Assembly: GCA_900553065.1 (NCBI GenBank)
Contig: USBZ01000009.1
Location: 1 to 47,954 of the forward strand
Length of the DNA stretch: 47,954 nucleotides
Reading direction: 5' to 3'
Source of the DNA: an uncultured Desulfovibrio sp.
Lineage (GTDB): Bacteria > Desulfobacterota > Desulfovibrionia > Desulfovibrionales > Desulfovibrionaceae
Part shown: positions 24,004-32,536 of the stretch, piece after piece
Layout of the letters: the number at the start of each line of letters is the position of its first letter
Position numbering within the stretch: the stretch's first letter is position 1
Program-made: the position numbers and the translations under genes
The notes under the pieces: generated by a model
Database searches by the model: none
The model's input: only the letters and a program-made list of their open reading frames with translations
Told to the model about the DNA's origin: nothing

Positions 24004-24563
24004 TTACTCCATGAGGTACGCCCCGCCTCTGCAACGCCCGCCAGCAGCATGACGAAAATGGGATTCATCCGGCATTTCAGGAGCAGAAAAAGACTGAAGA
24101 AAAAAAGGCCGACGAGCCGCAGATTGACATCCTTCACAACGATGATCGTTTCATGGTTCCAGAAGGCCGACAGAAGAATGTCCATGCCGGAAACCGCAAT
24201 GAGGGCCACCACTGCCGGACGAAGCACGTCAAACACGCCGGAAAGAAGCGTCATGTTCCGATATTTCAGGTACATCTTCGCCGCCAGCGTAACAATGATG
24301 CAGGCCGGAAGCACGCAGCCTGCCGTGGCGATGACGGCCCCCGGCAGACCGGCCAGTCTCGTACCGACAAAAGTGGCCGCGTTGACGGCAATCGAGCCGG
24401 GCGTCATCTGCGATATGGTCACAAGATCGGTAAACTCTCGCATGGAAAGCCAGCCGTAGTTCCCCACCACTTCCCCCTGAATGAGCGGAAGCGCCGCGTA
24501 TCCGCCGCCGAAGCTGAACGCTCCTATCTTGAGAAAGCAGAAAAAAATGTCCCAGTACATCAT
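24004..24563 (-). pseudogene. Chromate transporter, second half, frameshifted near the 3' end
   Basis: ChrA-type (CHR family) short subunit. MMYWDIFFCFLKIGAFSFGG and YAALPLIQGEVV start the protein, SQMTPGSIAVNAATFVG follows, and about 178 residues read normally to MLLAGVA. The present frame then runs into unrelated polar sequence until 23916. Removing one CT pair at 24027-24030 (AG on the coding strand) restores GGAYLME and a stop at 24004-24006, a natural family-like end. Only the last few residues are affected, so function may survive. The start overlaps the stop of the first-half gene (ATGA). Paired short CHR proteins form a heterodimeric transporter, not necessarily for chromate. Confidence 0.7.
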
Positions 24564-25126
24564 TTTTTTCCGCTCCTCGAGAGGCGAAGCGCGTGAACAA
24601 AGCCCACGCCCATGCACGCCATGACCACATAAATGACATTGAAACGAAAAAGGCCCGCCGCCGCAAAGGCCAGCGCCAGAACCAGCAGGGCCGCCGCGTC
24701 CCGCTGGTTCACATACACGCGCGCAAGATCCCACACCACGGCAAAAATCACCGCGCCCACGCCCGCCTGCATACCGAGAAGCAGACGACTCACAAGCTCG
24801 TTCCCGCTCACGGCCTGATAGCCCAGCGCAATGAGAGAAATGGTAACGAGCGGAGGAATGGTCGTGGCCACCACCGTGACGAACATGCCCATGAGTCCGT
24901 CCAGCTTGTAGCCCACCACTATGGCTCCGCTTATGGCAATGGAACCGGGCGCCGTTTCCGCTATGGCCACAAGATCGAGCATCTCGTCGTTCTCTATCCA
25001 GTGAAACCTGTCCACGAACATCTTCTTCATGAGGGAAACGATGACGTATCCGCCGCCGAACGTGAACGCGCTCAGTTCCAGCGTGGAAAGAAAAAGTTTC
25101 CCCAGAAGTTTCTATCGTTGAGTCAT
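24560..25126 (-). pseudogene. Chromate transporter, first half, nonsense codon at position 5
   Basis: CHR-family subunit (about 188 residues if intact). ATG 25126 opens MTQR, then TAG (25112-25114), then KLLGKLFLSTLELSAFTFGGGYVIVSL and the rest of the family sequence (AETAPGSIAISGAIVVG) in the same frame. A CAG-to-TAG change explains it. The signature FGGGY lies before the next in-frame ATG (25030), so reinitiation there would lose the first membrane segment. AGAGG sits 8 bases before ATG 25126, supporting the upstream start. It is divergent from the LysR gene, its likely regulator. Confidence 0.75.
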
Positions 25127-25174
25127 GCCGTACACCTCTGCCCGGCAGCATGCCCCTTGTCCGTGGAAAAATAA

Positions 25175-25186
25175 AATAATATTATT
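25175..25186. promoter_or_regulatory. A/T palindrome between lysR and chrA genes
   Basis: AATAATATTATT is a perfect 12-bp palindrome in the 94-base divergent region, where LysR-type regulators usually bind. It may also contribute -10 elements. No T-N11-A site can be fixed with certainty. Confidence 0.35.
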
Positions 25187-25220
25187 CTATGGAATTCATA
25201 ACCTTTTACTTATATATTCC

Positions 25221-26099
25221 ATGACGCTCCGACATCTGCATATTTTCGTCACGGTTCTTCAGGCAGGCGGCTTCACGCGGGCCGCGCTCATGCTTCATGT
25301 ATCCCAGCCGTCCGTGAGTCTAGCCATACGCGAACTGGAGGAACACTACGGTGTGCGCCTGTTTGAACGAACGGGCCACAACGTTGTTCCCACCGAATGC
25401 GGCAAGGCCTTCTACGGATACGCCCTGCACATCGTTTCCCTGTTCCGCGACATGGAAAAGAACATGGAAAGCTGGGATGAAACGGGCATTCTGCGCATAG
25501 GCACCAGCATCACCATAGGCACGCATGTGCTCCCCGCCCTGCTCCTGGCCTGCCGCGAACGCTTTCCCGGCCTCCACACGGAAGTGGTCATCCACAATTC
25601 CTCCACCATCGAGCGCTTCGCCACGGACAACAGCATAGACATCGGCCTCATCGAGAACGCCCCTCAGCACCCGGACATTCTCTGCCGCCCTTTCAGAAAA
25701 GACCGCCTCTGCGGCATAGCCCCCGCCGGTCACCCTCTCGCCGGAAGAAACGACGTCACCATCGCCGAGCTGGCGAAATACCCTCTGCTGCTCCGCGAAA
25801 AAGGCAGCGGCGGTCGCGAAATACTCGACGCATGCTTCTCCCTGGAACAGCTTCACGTGCGTCCTCTCTGGGAAAGCGTGAGCAATCAGGCCATCATCCG
25901 AGGCGTGGCCGCAGGACTCGGCGTTTCCGTGCTGCCATGCCTGCTCGTACAGAAGGATATCCTTGAAGGCAGCGTCGCCGCCTTCGATCTACGGCCGGAA
26001 CTGGGCCGGGACTTCAACATCATATACCACAAGAGAAAGTATCTTACCGCCCCCATGCGCAACTTTATCGACCTGTGTCTCGAAAACGACACGGCATGA
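25221..26099 (+). CDS. LysR-family transcriptional regulator
   Basis: Regulator of 292 aa. The N-terminal winged helix-turn-helix is clear: MTLRHLHIFVTVLQAGGFTR, then AALMLHVSQPSVSLAIRELE and LFERTGHNVVPTECG. The C-terminal periplasmic-binding-like effector domain includes LRIGTSITIGTHVLP, IDIGLIENAP and GVAAGLGVSVLP. The start at 25221 opens directly on the DNA-binding domain; no good Shine-Dalgarno is seen and the upstream open frame is not family sequence. Orientation away from the chrA pair suggests it controls them. The inducer is unknown. Confidence 0.93.
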   Translation: MTLRHLHIFVTVLQAGGFTRAALMLHVSQPSVSLAIRELEEHYGVRLFERTGHNVVPTECGKAFYGYALHIVSLFRDMEKNMESWDETGILRIGTSITIGTHVLPALLLACRERFPGLHTEVVIHNSSTIERFATDNSIDIGLIENAPQHPDILCRPFRKDRLCGIAPAGHPLAGRNDVTIAELAKYPLLLREKGSGGREILDACFSLEQLHVRPLWESVSNQAIIRGVAAGLGVSVLPCLLVQKDILEGSVAAFDLRPELGRDFNIIYHKRKYLTAPMRNFIDLCLENDTA

Positions 26100-26120
26100 A
26101 GAATCGGCATGGACTCGGCG

Positions 26121-26158
26121 GGCCGCAGGAAAACGTTTTCCCTGCCCGTCCTGCGGCC
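26121..26158. repeat. Inverted repeat between convergent lysR and DHH gene
   Basis: GGCCGCAGGA (26121-26130) and TCCTGCGGCC (26149-26158) form a perfect 10-bp stem around an 18-base loop. There is no T-tract on either strand, so it is at most a weak terminator or mRNA 3' structure. Confidence 0.45.
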
Positions 26159-26218
26159 TTACCGCGCAGAAAGAAGTTTCACACAAAGGCCTTTTCAGCC
26201 GTAAAAGCGCGCCCGGTC

Positions 26219-27376
26219 TCAGGAGTTCTCGCCGACTTTCTCAGACGCAGTAGCTTCTTTTCCGGAATCAGGCCCGGTGGACAACGCTTTCCCCTCGCCC
26301 TCTGCTGCACTCCCGCATTCTGCAGTTTCAGAGCCGGTGTCCTCCGCGGTGGCCTTTGTCCCGGCATGGGCCGCGGCCTGCTGCCTGCGCCGCTTTTCCG
26401 CAGCCGAATAAATGAGCTGGAACACATATTCCTCAAGCCCGCTGCGCGCCTCCACGGGCACGTCCATAAGAGCGGCCTCCGCTCTGGCCATCGTCCGATG
26501 CCCGCCTCCGCCGCCTATCCCGGGAAAAACGCAGGATGCCACGGCGCCGAGATCCATCTTGCCGTACCCGCCGCGGAAGATCACGATCACCCTGCCTGCA
26601 CTCACGCCGCATACCGCCACCCAGCGCAGGCCGTGCACCTTGAGGAAGAAATCCGCCACCACCACGAGAATGTCGGAGCTTTCCACCTTGCCGAGCCAGA
26701 CGTAGCTGCCGCGACCGCAGGGACGCAGCGTTTCAAAGGCGCGGGAGAAATAGGGAAGCCACTCGGGCATGTACTCGCTGCGCAGAATGCGGTTCATCAG
26801 ATTGGTATCGGAAAAGCGGCTGAGATAATGATAGGCCCGCAGATCCACATCGGTGCATCCGCGGCCGAAGGTGCCGGTATCCGTTCGTATGCCGTACTGA
26901 AGCGCCGTGGCCAGAAGCCGTGCCGGACGAATGCCTGCGGAATAAAGATATTCCGTCATCATGGTGCTCACGGAGCCGTAATCGGGACGTATATCCTGAA
27001 AAGGCGCGTCGCAGGGGTCGGCGCTCTTTGGATGATGGTCGATGACCACGGAAAACTCCAGCCCGGCAAAGGCTGGATTATGATGCGCCTGCGAATCCAC
27101 CAGGGCGAAGCGCTGTATCTTCTTCCGCATGGAAGGGCGCCACTTCACCACGGGAATGTTGAGGTAGCGTATCATGGCCAGGTTGTCAGGCCGTGAGATG
27201 TCGTTGGTGCGGGCTATGGTCACGCTCTTCACCTTCGAGCGGATGATGCGCTGAAGGGCCATAGCGCTCGCAAGAGCGTCGGGATCGGCGGTGATGAGTA
27301 TGGCCCACGACTCTTCCCTGACGAGCAGACTCTGAAGAAGCGCAAGCTGCGCGGAAAGCACGCGGAAATAAGCCAT
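26219..27376 (-). CDS. DHH/DHHA1 family phosphoesterase, NrnA-like
   Basis: Protein of 385 aa with a DHH domain, a DHHA1 domain and a disordered tail. Motifs: DPDALASA (motif I region, Asp pair present), LVDSQAHHN (motif II), VIDHHP (motif III), TGTFGRGCTDVD and the DHHA1 glycine motif GIGGGGGHRTMARAE. NrnA-type enzymes use manganese to degrade short oligoribonucleotides or pAp. Motif I lacks the His found in canonical HxxPDxD, so specificity may differ. Residues ~320-385 are an Ala/Glu/Thr-rich tail. AGGAG precedes ATG 27376, 12 bases after the polyprenyl synthetase stop, so the two are co-transcribed. Confidence 0.82.
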   Translation of the reverse strand: MAYFRVLSAQLALLQSLLVREESWAILITADPDALASAMALQRIIRSKVKSVTIARTNDISRPDNLAMIRYLNIPVVKWRPSMRKKIQRFALVDSQAHHNPAFAGLEFSVVIDHHPKSADPCDAPFQDIRPDYGSVSTMMTEYLYSAGIRPARLLATALQYGIRTDTGTFGRGCTDVDLRAYHYLSRFSDTNLMNRILRSEYMPEWLPYFSRAFETLRPCGRGSYVWLGKVESSDILVVVADFFLKVHGLRWVAVCGVSAGRVIVIFRGGYGKMDLGAVASCVFPGIGGGGGHRTMARAEAALMDVPVEARSGLEEYVFQLIYSAAEKRRRQQAAAHAGTKATAEDTGSETAECGSAAEGEGKALSTGPDSGKEATASEKVGENS

Positions 27377-27388
27377 AATCTTATGCTC

Positions 27389-28360
27389 CTACGATTTTCT
27401 GTTGCGCACGAACTCGAGCGCCTCCCGGAAAAGCTTCTGCTCAAAGCGCTGAGGCAGCCCGTCGAGGCAGCGCTCAGCCTTGTCGAGATAGGTGTCGGCC
27501 ATGGCCCTGGATTCCGCGTCGAAGCCGAGACGGCGGATATCGGCGGCAATGCGCGCCCGCTCTTCCGGCGTAAAGGTGCCGGTGCGGAATTTTTCGCAGA
27601 AGTTCTCCCTGTCGCAGCGGGGCATGAACTCCAGATACTTCATGATGGGAGGCGTAAACTTGCCCTCCTCAAGATCGCCGGCCGTAGGCTTGCCCGTTAC
27701 GGCCTCGTCGGCGAAGTCAAGGGCGTCGTCCACCATCTGGAAGGCGATGCCGAGATTGAGACCGTATTCGGAAACCGCCTCCACGTCCTTCTCGGACGCC
27801 CCGGCGTAGAGCGCGCCGAGCCGGCAGGAGCCGCGGATGAGCCAGCCGGTCTTTCCGGCGATGACGTCCAGGTATTCTCCGAGACTGTGGGAAAGCGAAT
27901 GCTGGAGGGCAATCTCATGGGTTTCCCCAGCGGCCGTCATGAGCACGGACTCCGACACGCAGGTCAGCAGGGCGGGAATGCCGAACGAAGCCGTCTTGTG
28001 ACTGGCGGCGGCGAGCATCGCGTCTCCGGCCAGAATGGCGCGGGGCACGTCGAAGCGAACATGGGCCGAAACGCGTCCGCGGCGGGACGGAGCCTCATCG
28101 AGCACGTCGTCGTGCAGAAGCGTGGCCACATGTATCATTTCGGGAATGACGGCAAGCTCGTACAGTTCCGGGCCTTCCGCGCCGAAAAGGCGGGCGCAGG
28201 AGAGCGTCATGAGCGGACGCAGTCTCTTGCCTCCGGCAAGAAGCACATGGCCCACGATGTCGCGCAGCGGCGCGGGCATGGCGGCAAGTTCCTTCTCCAG
28301 AGCGGCATTTACCTTTACCTGCTCGTATTTCAGCACGGACATAAACGTTATCATGCTCAC
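27389..28360 (-). CDS. Polyprenyl (trans-isoprenyl) diphosphate synthase
   Basis: Prenyltransferase (about 323 aa) that elongates allylic diphosphates with isopentenyl diphosphate, for quinone side chains or undecaprenyl precursors. GGKRLRPLMTLSCARL, the first aspartate motif LLHDDVLDEA, AGDAMLAAA, and the second aspartate motif FQMVDDALDFA are present. Octaprenyl/heptaprenyl-type synthases have this form, but chain length is not readable from sequence. GTG 28360 (GGAG 7 bases upstream) is the best-spaced start; ATG 28354 is close by. First gene of a two-gene unit with the DHH phosphoesterase. Confidence 0.88.
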   Translation of the reverse strand: MSMITFMSVLKYEQVKVNAALEKELAAMPAPLRDIVGHVLLAGGKRLRPLMTLSCARLFGAEGPELYELAVIPEMIHVATLLHDDVLDEAPSRRGRVSAHVRFDVPRAILAGDAMLAAASHKTASFGIPALLTCVSESVLMTAAGETHEIALQHSLSHSLGEYLDVIAGKTGWLIRGSCRLGALYAGASEKDVEAVSEYGLNLGIAFQMVDDALDFADEAVTGKPTAGDLEEGKFTPPIMKYLEFMPRCDRENFCEKFRTGTFTPEERARIAADIRRLGFDAESRAMADTYLDKAERCLDGLPQRFEQKLFREALEFVRNRKS

Positions 28361-28533
28361 GATATTTCTCCTGCAGGACAATCTTTCCTCTACCTTTTGA
28401 ACGCATTTTTCATTCTTCGCAAGCATTTTCGTCTCCGCCGATCCCGGGAACGCCTGCGAAACGCCGCATCTCACGGCCGCGGGGAAGCAAAAAGACTCTT
28501 TACAAGTCGGCCGATACCTAGGATACTGCCGCG

Positions 28534-28743
28534 ATGAATTTCAATCTTTCCCTCTTTCTTGCCGCACTGGGGCTGGCCTGTGTTCTTGAGGCTCTGCCCT
28601 GGCTCATCTCACCCCGGAAAACCCGCGAGACACTGATCGAGCTTCTCTCCCTGCCCGACGAAACGCTGCGCCGGGGAGGCATATTCCTCATGGTTCTCGG
28701 CGTCATGGTGTGCGCCGCGGGCCGAGCTCTCCGTGGAGACTGA
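28534..28743 (+). CDS. DUF2065 small membrane protein
   Basis: Sixty-nine residues with two hydrophobic segments (LSLFLAALGLACVLEALPWL and GGIFLMVLGVMVCAAG) separated by a charged loop containing SPRKTRE and LRRGG. This matches the DUF2065 (YjeT-like) pattern, function unknown. It ends one base before the glmU start and holds its ribosome binding site, so the two are coupled. It is divergent from the polyprenyl synthase gene. Confidence 0.8.
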   Translation: MNFNLSLFLAALGLACVLEALPWLISPRKTRETLIELLSLPDETLRRGGIFLMVLGVMVCAAGRALRGD

Positions 28744-28744
28744 C

Positions 28745-30136
28745 ATGAAATCTATCGACGTCCTCATTCTCGCCGCCGGCAAGGGTACGCGCATGCCCTC
28801 GCCGAGACCCAAGGTCCTGCAGACGCTGCTCGGCGAAAGCATGCTCACGCTGGTCACGGCTACGGCGGCGGCCATGCCCCGCATCGGCAACATATTTACG
28901 CTTGTGGGCAACGAAGCCGAAATGGTCTCCGCCGAAGCCGCCCGCACGGCCGAACGACTGGGCAGGACGGCCCGGTGCATCCGTCAGGAACAGCAGCTCG
29001 GCACCGGCCACGCCCTCATGACGGCCATGCCGCATCTTGAAGGAGACGGCTGCCTTCTCGTGGTGAACGGCGACGCCCCGCTTCTCACGCCGGACGTTCT
29101 GAACCGCTTCCTCGACGCAGCCGACGGCGCAGACGTGGCCTTCCTGAGCCTCGTGCTGGACAACGCCGCCTCCTACGGACGCGTGGTGCGCGAAAACGGC
29201 GCCGTCCGGGCCATTGTGGAAGCGAAGGACTTCGATCCCGCCCTCTACGGTCCGCTGGAAGACGCGCACGAAGTGAACACGGGCATCTATCTCTTCTCGC
29301 TGCCCGCCGTGCGGAAGCTCCTGCCGCATCTGTCCTGCGAGAACAAGGGCGGAGAATACTACATCACCGATCTCGTGTCCCTCGGCCTTGCCGAAGGCAT
29401 GGACGTACGGGGCATCCGGGCCGAAGGCGCAGGATGCGAAGCCGAGGCGCTGCTCGGCGTGAACACGCCTTCCGAACTTGCCGTGGCCGAAGACATTCTC
29501 ACGAAACGCCGCTGCGCCGAGCTGCTCTCTTCGGGCGTGATCCTGCACGCACCTCAGCTTGTACGCGTGAGCCCTCTCGCCGTGGTGGAAAAGGGAACGG
29601 AAATCTTCGGCCCCTGCGAAATCTACGGAAACTCCGTGATCAAAAGCGGCGCCCGCATTCTTTCCCACTGCGTGCTGCGCGACGCCGTCATTGACGGCAA
29701 CGTGGAAATCCGGGAATTCTGCCACATCGAGAAGGCCGAAGTGCGCTGCGGCGCGCTCATCGGCCCCTATGCCCGTCTGCGTCCGCAGGCGCTCGTGGAT
29801 GAAAACGCGCATGTGGGCAACTTCGTCGAGCTCAAGAAAACGCATCTCGGCAAAGGCTCCAAGGCCAACCACCTGACCTACCTCGGCGACGCCGAAGTCG
29901 GCCCCGGCGTGAACTTCGGAGCAGGCACCATCACCTGCAACTACGACGGAAAGAACAAGTTCCGCACCACGATCGGCGCAGACTGCTTCATCGGCAGCAA
30001 CACGTCTCTCGTCGCTCCCGTTTCCATAGGAGACGGTGCGCTCGTGGGCGCAGGATCCGTCATCGTGGAGGACGTGCCCGAGGGCAAGCTCGCCCTCGGC
30101 CGCGGAAGACAGGTCGTCAAAGACCGCCGACATTGA
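28745..30136 (+). CDS. glmU: Bifunctional GlmU: glucosamine-1-P acetyltransferase / UDP-GlcNAc pyrophosphorylase
   Basis: Makes UDP-N-acetylglucosamine for peptidoglycan and lipid A (463 aa, normal). The N-terminal uridylyltransferase has LAAGKGTRMPSPRPKVLQ, EQQLGTGHAL, VNGDAPLL and EVNTGIYLF. The C-terminal left-handed beta helix shows hexapeptide repeats (IKSGARILSHCVLRDAVIDG) and the acetyltransferase region NFVELKKTHLGKGSKANHLT, LGDAEVG, GAGTITCNYDG. GGAG at 28735 is 6 bases before ATG 28745; GTG 28733 is a possible but less likely start. It works with GlmS (17814-19652). Confidence 0.95.
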   Translation: MKSIDVLILAAGKGTRMPSPRPKVLQTLLGESMLTLVTATAAAMPRIGNIFTLVGNEAEMVSAEAARTAERLGRTARCIRQEQQLGTGHALMTAMPHLEGDGCLLVVNGDAPLLTPDVLNRFLDAADGADVAFLSLVLDNAASYGRVVRENGAVRAIVEAKDFDPALYGPLEDAHEVNTGIYLFSLPAVRKLLPHLSCENKGGEYYITDLVSLGLAEGMDVRGIRAEGAGCEAEALLGVNTPSELAVAEDILTKRRCAELLSSGVILHAPQLVRVSPLAVVEKGTEIFGPCEIYGNSVIKSGARILSHCVLRDAVIDGNVEIREFCHIEKAEVRCGALIGPYARLRPQALVDENAHVGNFVELKKTHLGKGSKANHLTYLGDAEVGPGVNFGAGTITCNYDGKNKFRTTIGADCFIGSNTSLVAPVSIGDGALVGAGSVIVEDVPEGKLALGRGRQVVKDRRH

Positions 30137-30242
30137 TGCGCCGCACTGAAAAACTTGACTATTCCCTCAGGAATCTCCATTCTTGCAACGCGACGGCCCA
30201 AGGCCTGCCGAATGCCTCCACATATTAAGGAGAAGAAAAACA

Positions 30243-31559
30243 ATGTCCTGTCGCATATTGAACATAAAGTCGCCTGCCGACGCGGAAGCCAAAGCTTTTT
30301 TCCAGCGTCTGTCCGAGCGGGGCAACCCCGCTGACGGCAACGGTCAGGATGTGGAAAATCAGGTGCGCGCCATTCTCGCGGACGTGCGCGAACGCGGAGA
30401 TCAGGCGCTCATCGAGCGCACCCGGCAGTTCGACGCCCCCGGCATGGAACTGCCCCTTGCCGTGCCGCAGGAGGAGCTGGCCCGCGCCGCCGCCTCCATT
30501 TCCGGCGAGGAACGCAGCGTCATCGTGGAAGCGGCCTCCCATATTCGCGCCTTCCACGAAGCGCAGAAGGACAAGTCCTGGTTCATCACCCGCGAAGACG
30601 GCTCCATTCTCGGTCAGAAGGTGGAGCCCGTGGATCGTGCCGGTCTGTACGTGCCCGGCGGCAAGGGCGGCAACACGCCTCTCATCTCCTCCATGCTCAT
30701 GGGCGCCATTCCCGCCCAGGTGGCCGGAGTGAAGGAAATCGCCGTAGTCACGCCTCCGCGTGCCGACGGAACGCTGAACCCCTATATGCTGGCTGCCGCC
30801 TACCTGCTCGACATCAACGAGGTCTACCGTGTGGGCGGCCCCTGGTCCATCGCCGCTCTCGCCTACGGCACGAAGGAAATCCGCCCCGTGGACGTCATCG
30901 CGGGTCCGGGCAACATCTTCGTCACCACGGCCAAGAAGCTCGTTCAGGGCAAGGTCGGCATCGACATGATCGCCGGCCCGAGCGAAATCCTCGTGCTGGC
31001 CGATGAAAGCGCCAATCCCGACTGGGTGGCTGCCGACATGCTCTCCCAGGCCGAACACGACAGACTCGCCTCCGCCATACTCGTGACCACAAGTTCCCTG
31101 CTCGCCGACCGCACGGCCGCAGCCCTGGAAAGACGCGTCGCCGAACTGCCCCGCGCCGACATCGCCCGCGCAGCCCTCGACGACTGGAGCGCCATCATTC
31201 TGGTTCCCGACCTTTCCGTCGGTGTGGAGATGGCCAACCGCATTGCTCCCGAACACATGGAAATCTGCACCGCTTCCCCCTGGGACGTGCTGCCTTCCAT
31301 CCGCCACGCCGGAGCCGTGTTCATGGGTCAGTATTCCCCCGAACCCGTGGGGGACTACTACGCCGGCCCCAACCATGTTCTGCCCACGCTCGGCACGGCG
31401 CGTCATTCCTCCGCGCTCAGCGTACAGACCTTCAGCAAGCGCACCAGCATCGTGGCAGCTTCTGCGCAATTTACTTCCGCTCACGCCTCTTCCATCGCTC
31501 TGCTTGCCAGACTCGAAGGTCTTGAGGCCCACGCCCGCTCCGTAGAACTGCGCGGCTGA
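30243..31559 (+). CDS. hisD: Histidinol dehydrogenase
   Basis: Catalyses the last two steps of histidine synthesis, histidinol to histidine with NAD (438 aa). Landmarks: DRAGLYVPGGKGGNTPLISS, RVGGPWSIAALAYGT, GPGNIFVTTAKKLV, DMIAGPSEILVLADE, the zinc-site region QAEHDRLASAI, and IAPEHMEICTASPWD, followed by GPNHVLPTLGTARHSS. All are intact. AAGGAG precedes ATG 30243 by 10 bases. No other his genes are in the window. purC follows 35 bases downstream on the same strand. Confidence 0.95.
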   Translation: MSCRILNIKSPADAEAKAFFQRLSERGNPADGNGQDVENQVRAILADVRERGDQALIERTRQFDAPGMELPLAVPQEELARAAASISGEERSVIVEAASHIRAFHEAQKDKSWFITREDGSILGQKVEPVDRAGLYVPGGKGGNTPLISSMLMGAIPAQVAGVKEIAVVTPPRADGTLNPYMLAAAYLLDINEVYRVGGPWSIAALAYGTKEIRPVDVIAGPGNIFVTTAKKLVQGKVGIDMIAGPSEILVLADESANPDWVAADMLSQAEHDRLASAILVTTSSLLADRTAAALERRVAELPRADIARAALDDWSAIILVPDLSVGVEMANRIAPEHMEICTASPWDVLPSIRHAGAVFMGQYSPEPVGDYYAGPNHVLPTLGTARHSSALSVQTFSKRTSIVAASAQFTSAHASSIALLARLEGLEAHARSVELRG

Positions 31560-31594
31560 TGCGCCTTTCCAACGCCCGTTTTCCGAGGTTTCCC

Positions 31595-32500
31595 ATGCAA
31601 AAGCTTCCCTATCCCGTCGTTACGTCCACCAGTCTTCCCGGCTTCAAACTTCATTCCCGCGGCAAGGTCCGCGATATCTACGATGTAGACGACGACACGC
31701 TGCTCATCGTCACCACCGACCGCATGTCGGCCTTCGACGTCATTCTCGACCAGCCCATTCCGTGGAAGGGCGTCATCCTGAACCAGCTCACCCTGTTCTG
31801 GATGGAAAAATTCGCCCATCTCATTCCCAACCACATCATCGAGTCCGATGTGGACAAATACCCCGCCGCCCTTCAGCCCTTCAAGGATCAGCTTGCAGGC
31901 CGTTCCGTGCTCGCGAAGAAGGCCGAGCCTCTCAAGGCCGAATGCATCGTGCGCGGCTATCTCGCCGGCTCCGGCTGGAAGTCCTACCTCGAAAGCCGTA
32001 CCCTCTGCGGCTACAACCTGCCCGAAGGTCTGAAGGAATCCGACAAGCTCCCCGAAGTTCTCTTCACCCCCTCCACCAAGGGTGAAATCGGCTCTCACGA
32101 CGAAAACATCAGTCTTGAAACCATGCGCTCCATCGTGGGCAGAGAGTACGCCGACAAGGCCGCCGAAACCACGCTCGCCATCTACAGCGAAGCCTCGCAG
32201 TATGCGGCCGAACGCGGCATCATCATTGCCGATACCAAGTTTGAATTCGGCCTCGTGGACGGCAAGCTCACCCTCATCGACGAAGTGCTTACTCCCGACT
32301 CCTCGCGCTTCTGGCCCGCCGCCGGCTATGAGCCCGGCCACAGCCAGCCCAGCTTCGACAAGCAGTATCTGCGCGACTGGCTCGAAACCCAGGTCTGGGA
32401 CAAGACTCCGCCCGCTCCCGCGCTGACCGACGAAGTGCGCGACACCACCGCCGAAAAGTATCAGGAAGCCTTCCGTCTGCTTACGGGCCGCTCCCTGTAA
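31595..32500 (+). CDS. purC: SAICAR synthetase (phosphoribosylaminoimidazole-succinocarboxamide synthase)
   Basis: Purine pathway enzyme joining aspartate to CAIR (301 aa). The sequence is the longer form seen in yeast and some bacteria rather than the ~240-residue E. coli type. HSRGKVRDIYDVDDDTLLIV, DRMSAFDVIL, ECIVRGYLAGSGWKSY, DTKFEFG and DEVLTPDSSRFW are diagnostic. ATG 31595 has GAGG upstream; the frame opens at the hisD stop (31559), but the extra 12 residues are not conserved-looking. It lies between hisD and fabI in a same-strand run of housekeeping genes. Confidence 0.94.
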   Translation: MQKLPYPVVTSTSLPGFKLHSRGKVRDIYDVDDDTLLIVTTDRMSAFDVILDQPIPWKGVILNQLTLFWMEKFAHLIPNHIIESDVDKYPAALQPFKDQLAGRSVLAKKAEPLKAECIVRGYLAGSGWKSYLESRTLCGYNLPEGLKESDKLPEVLFTPSTKGEIGSHDENISLETMRSIVGREYADKAAETTLAIYSEASQYAAERGIIIADTKFEFGLVDGKLTLIDEVLTPDSSRFWPAAGYEPGHSQPSFDKQYLRDWLETQVWDKTPPAPALTDEVRDTTAEKYQEAFRLLTGRSL

Positions 32501-32536
32501 CCTCCCCCATTTCAACCATCACCAAAGGAGAGGAAT

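Noticed and set aside
25112..25114. Reading the chrA UAG as pyrrolysine
   Set aside because: Some relatives encode pyrrolysine, but transporters are not known users, and a CAG-to-TAG change plus the second lesion in the partner gene is simpler.
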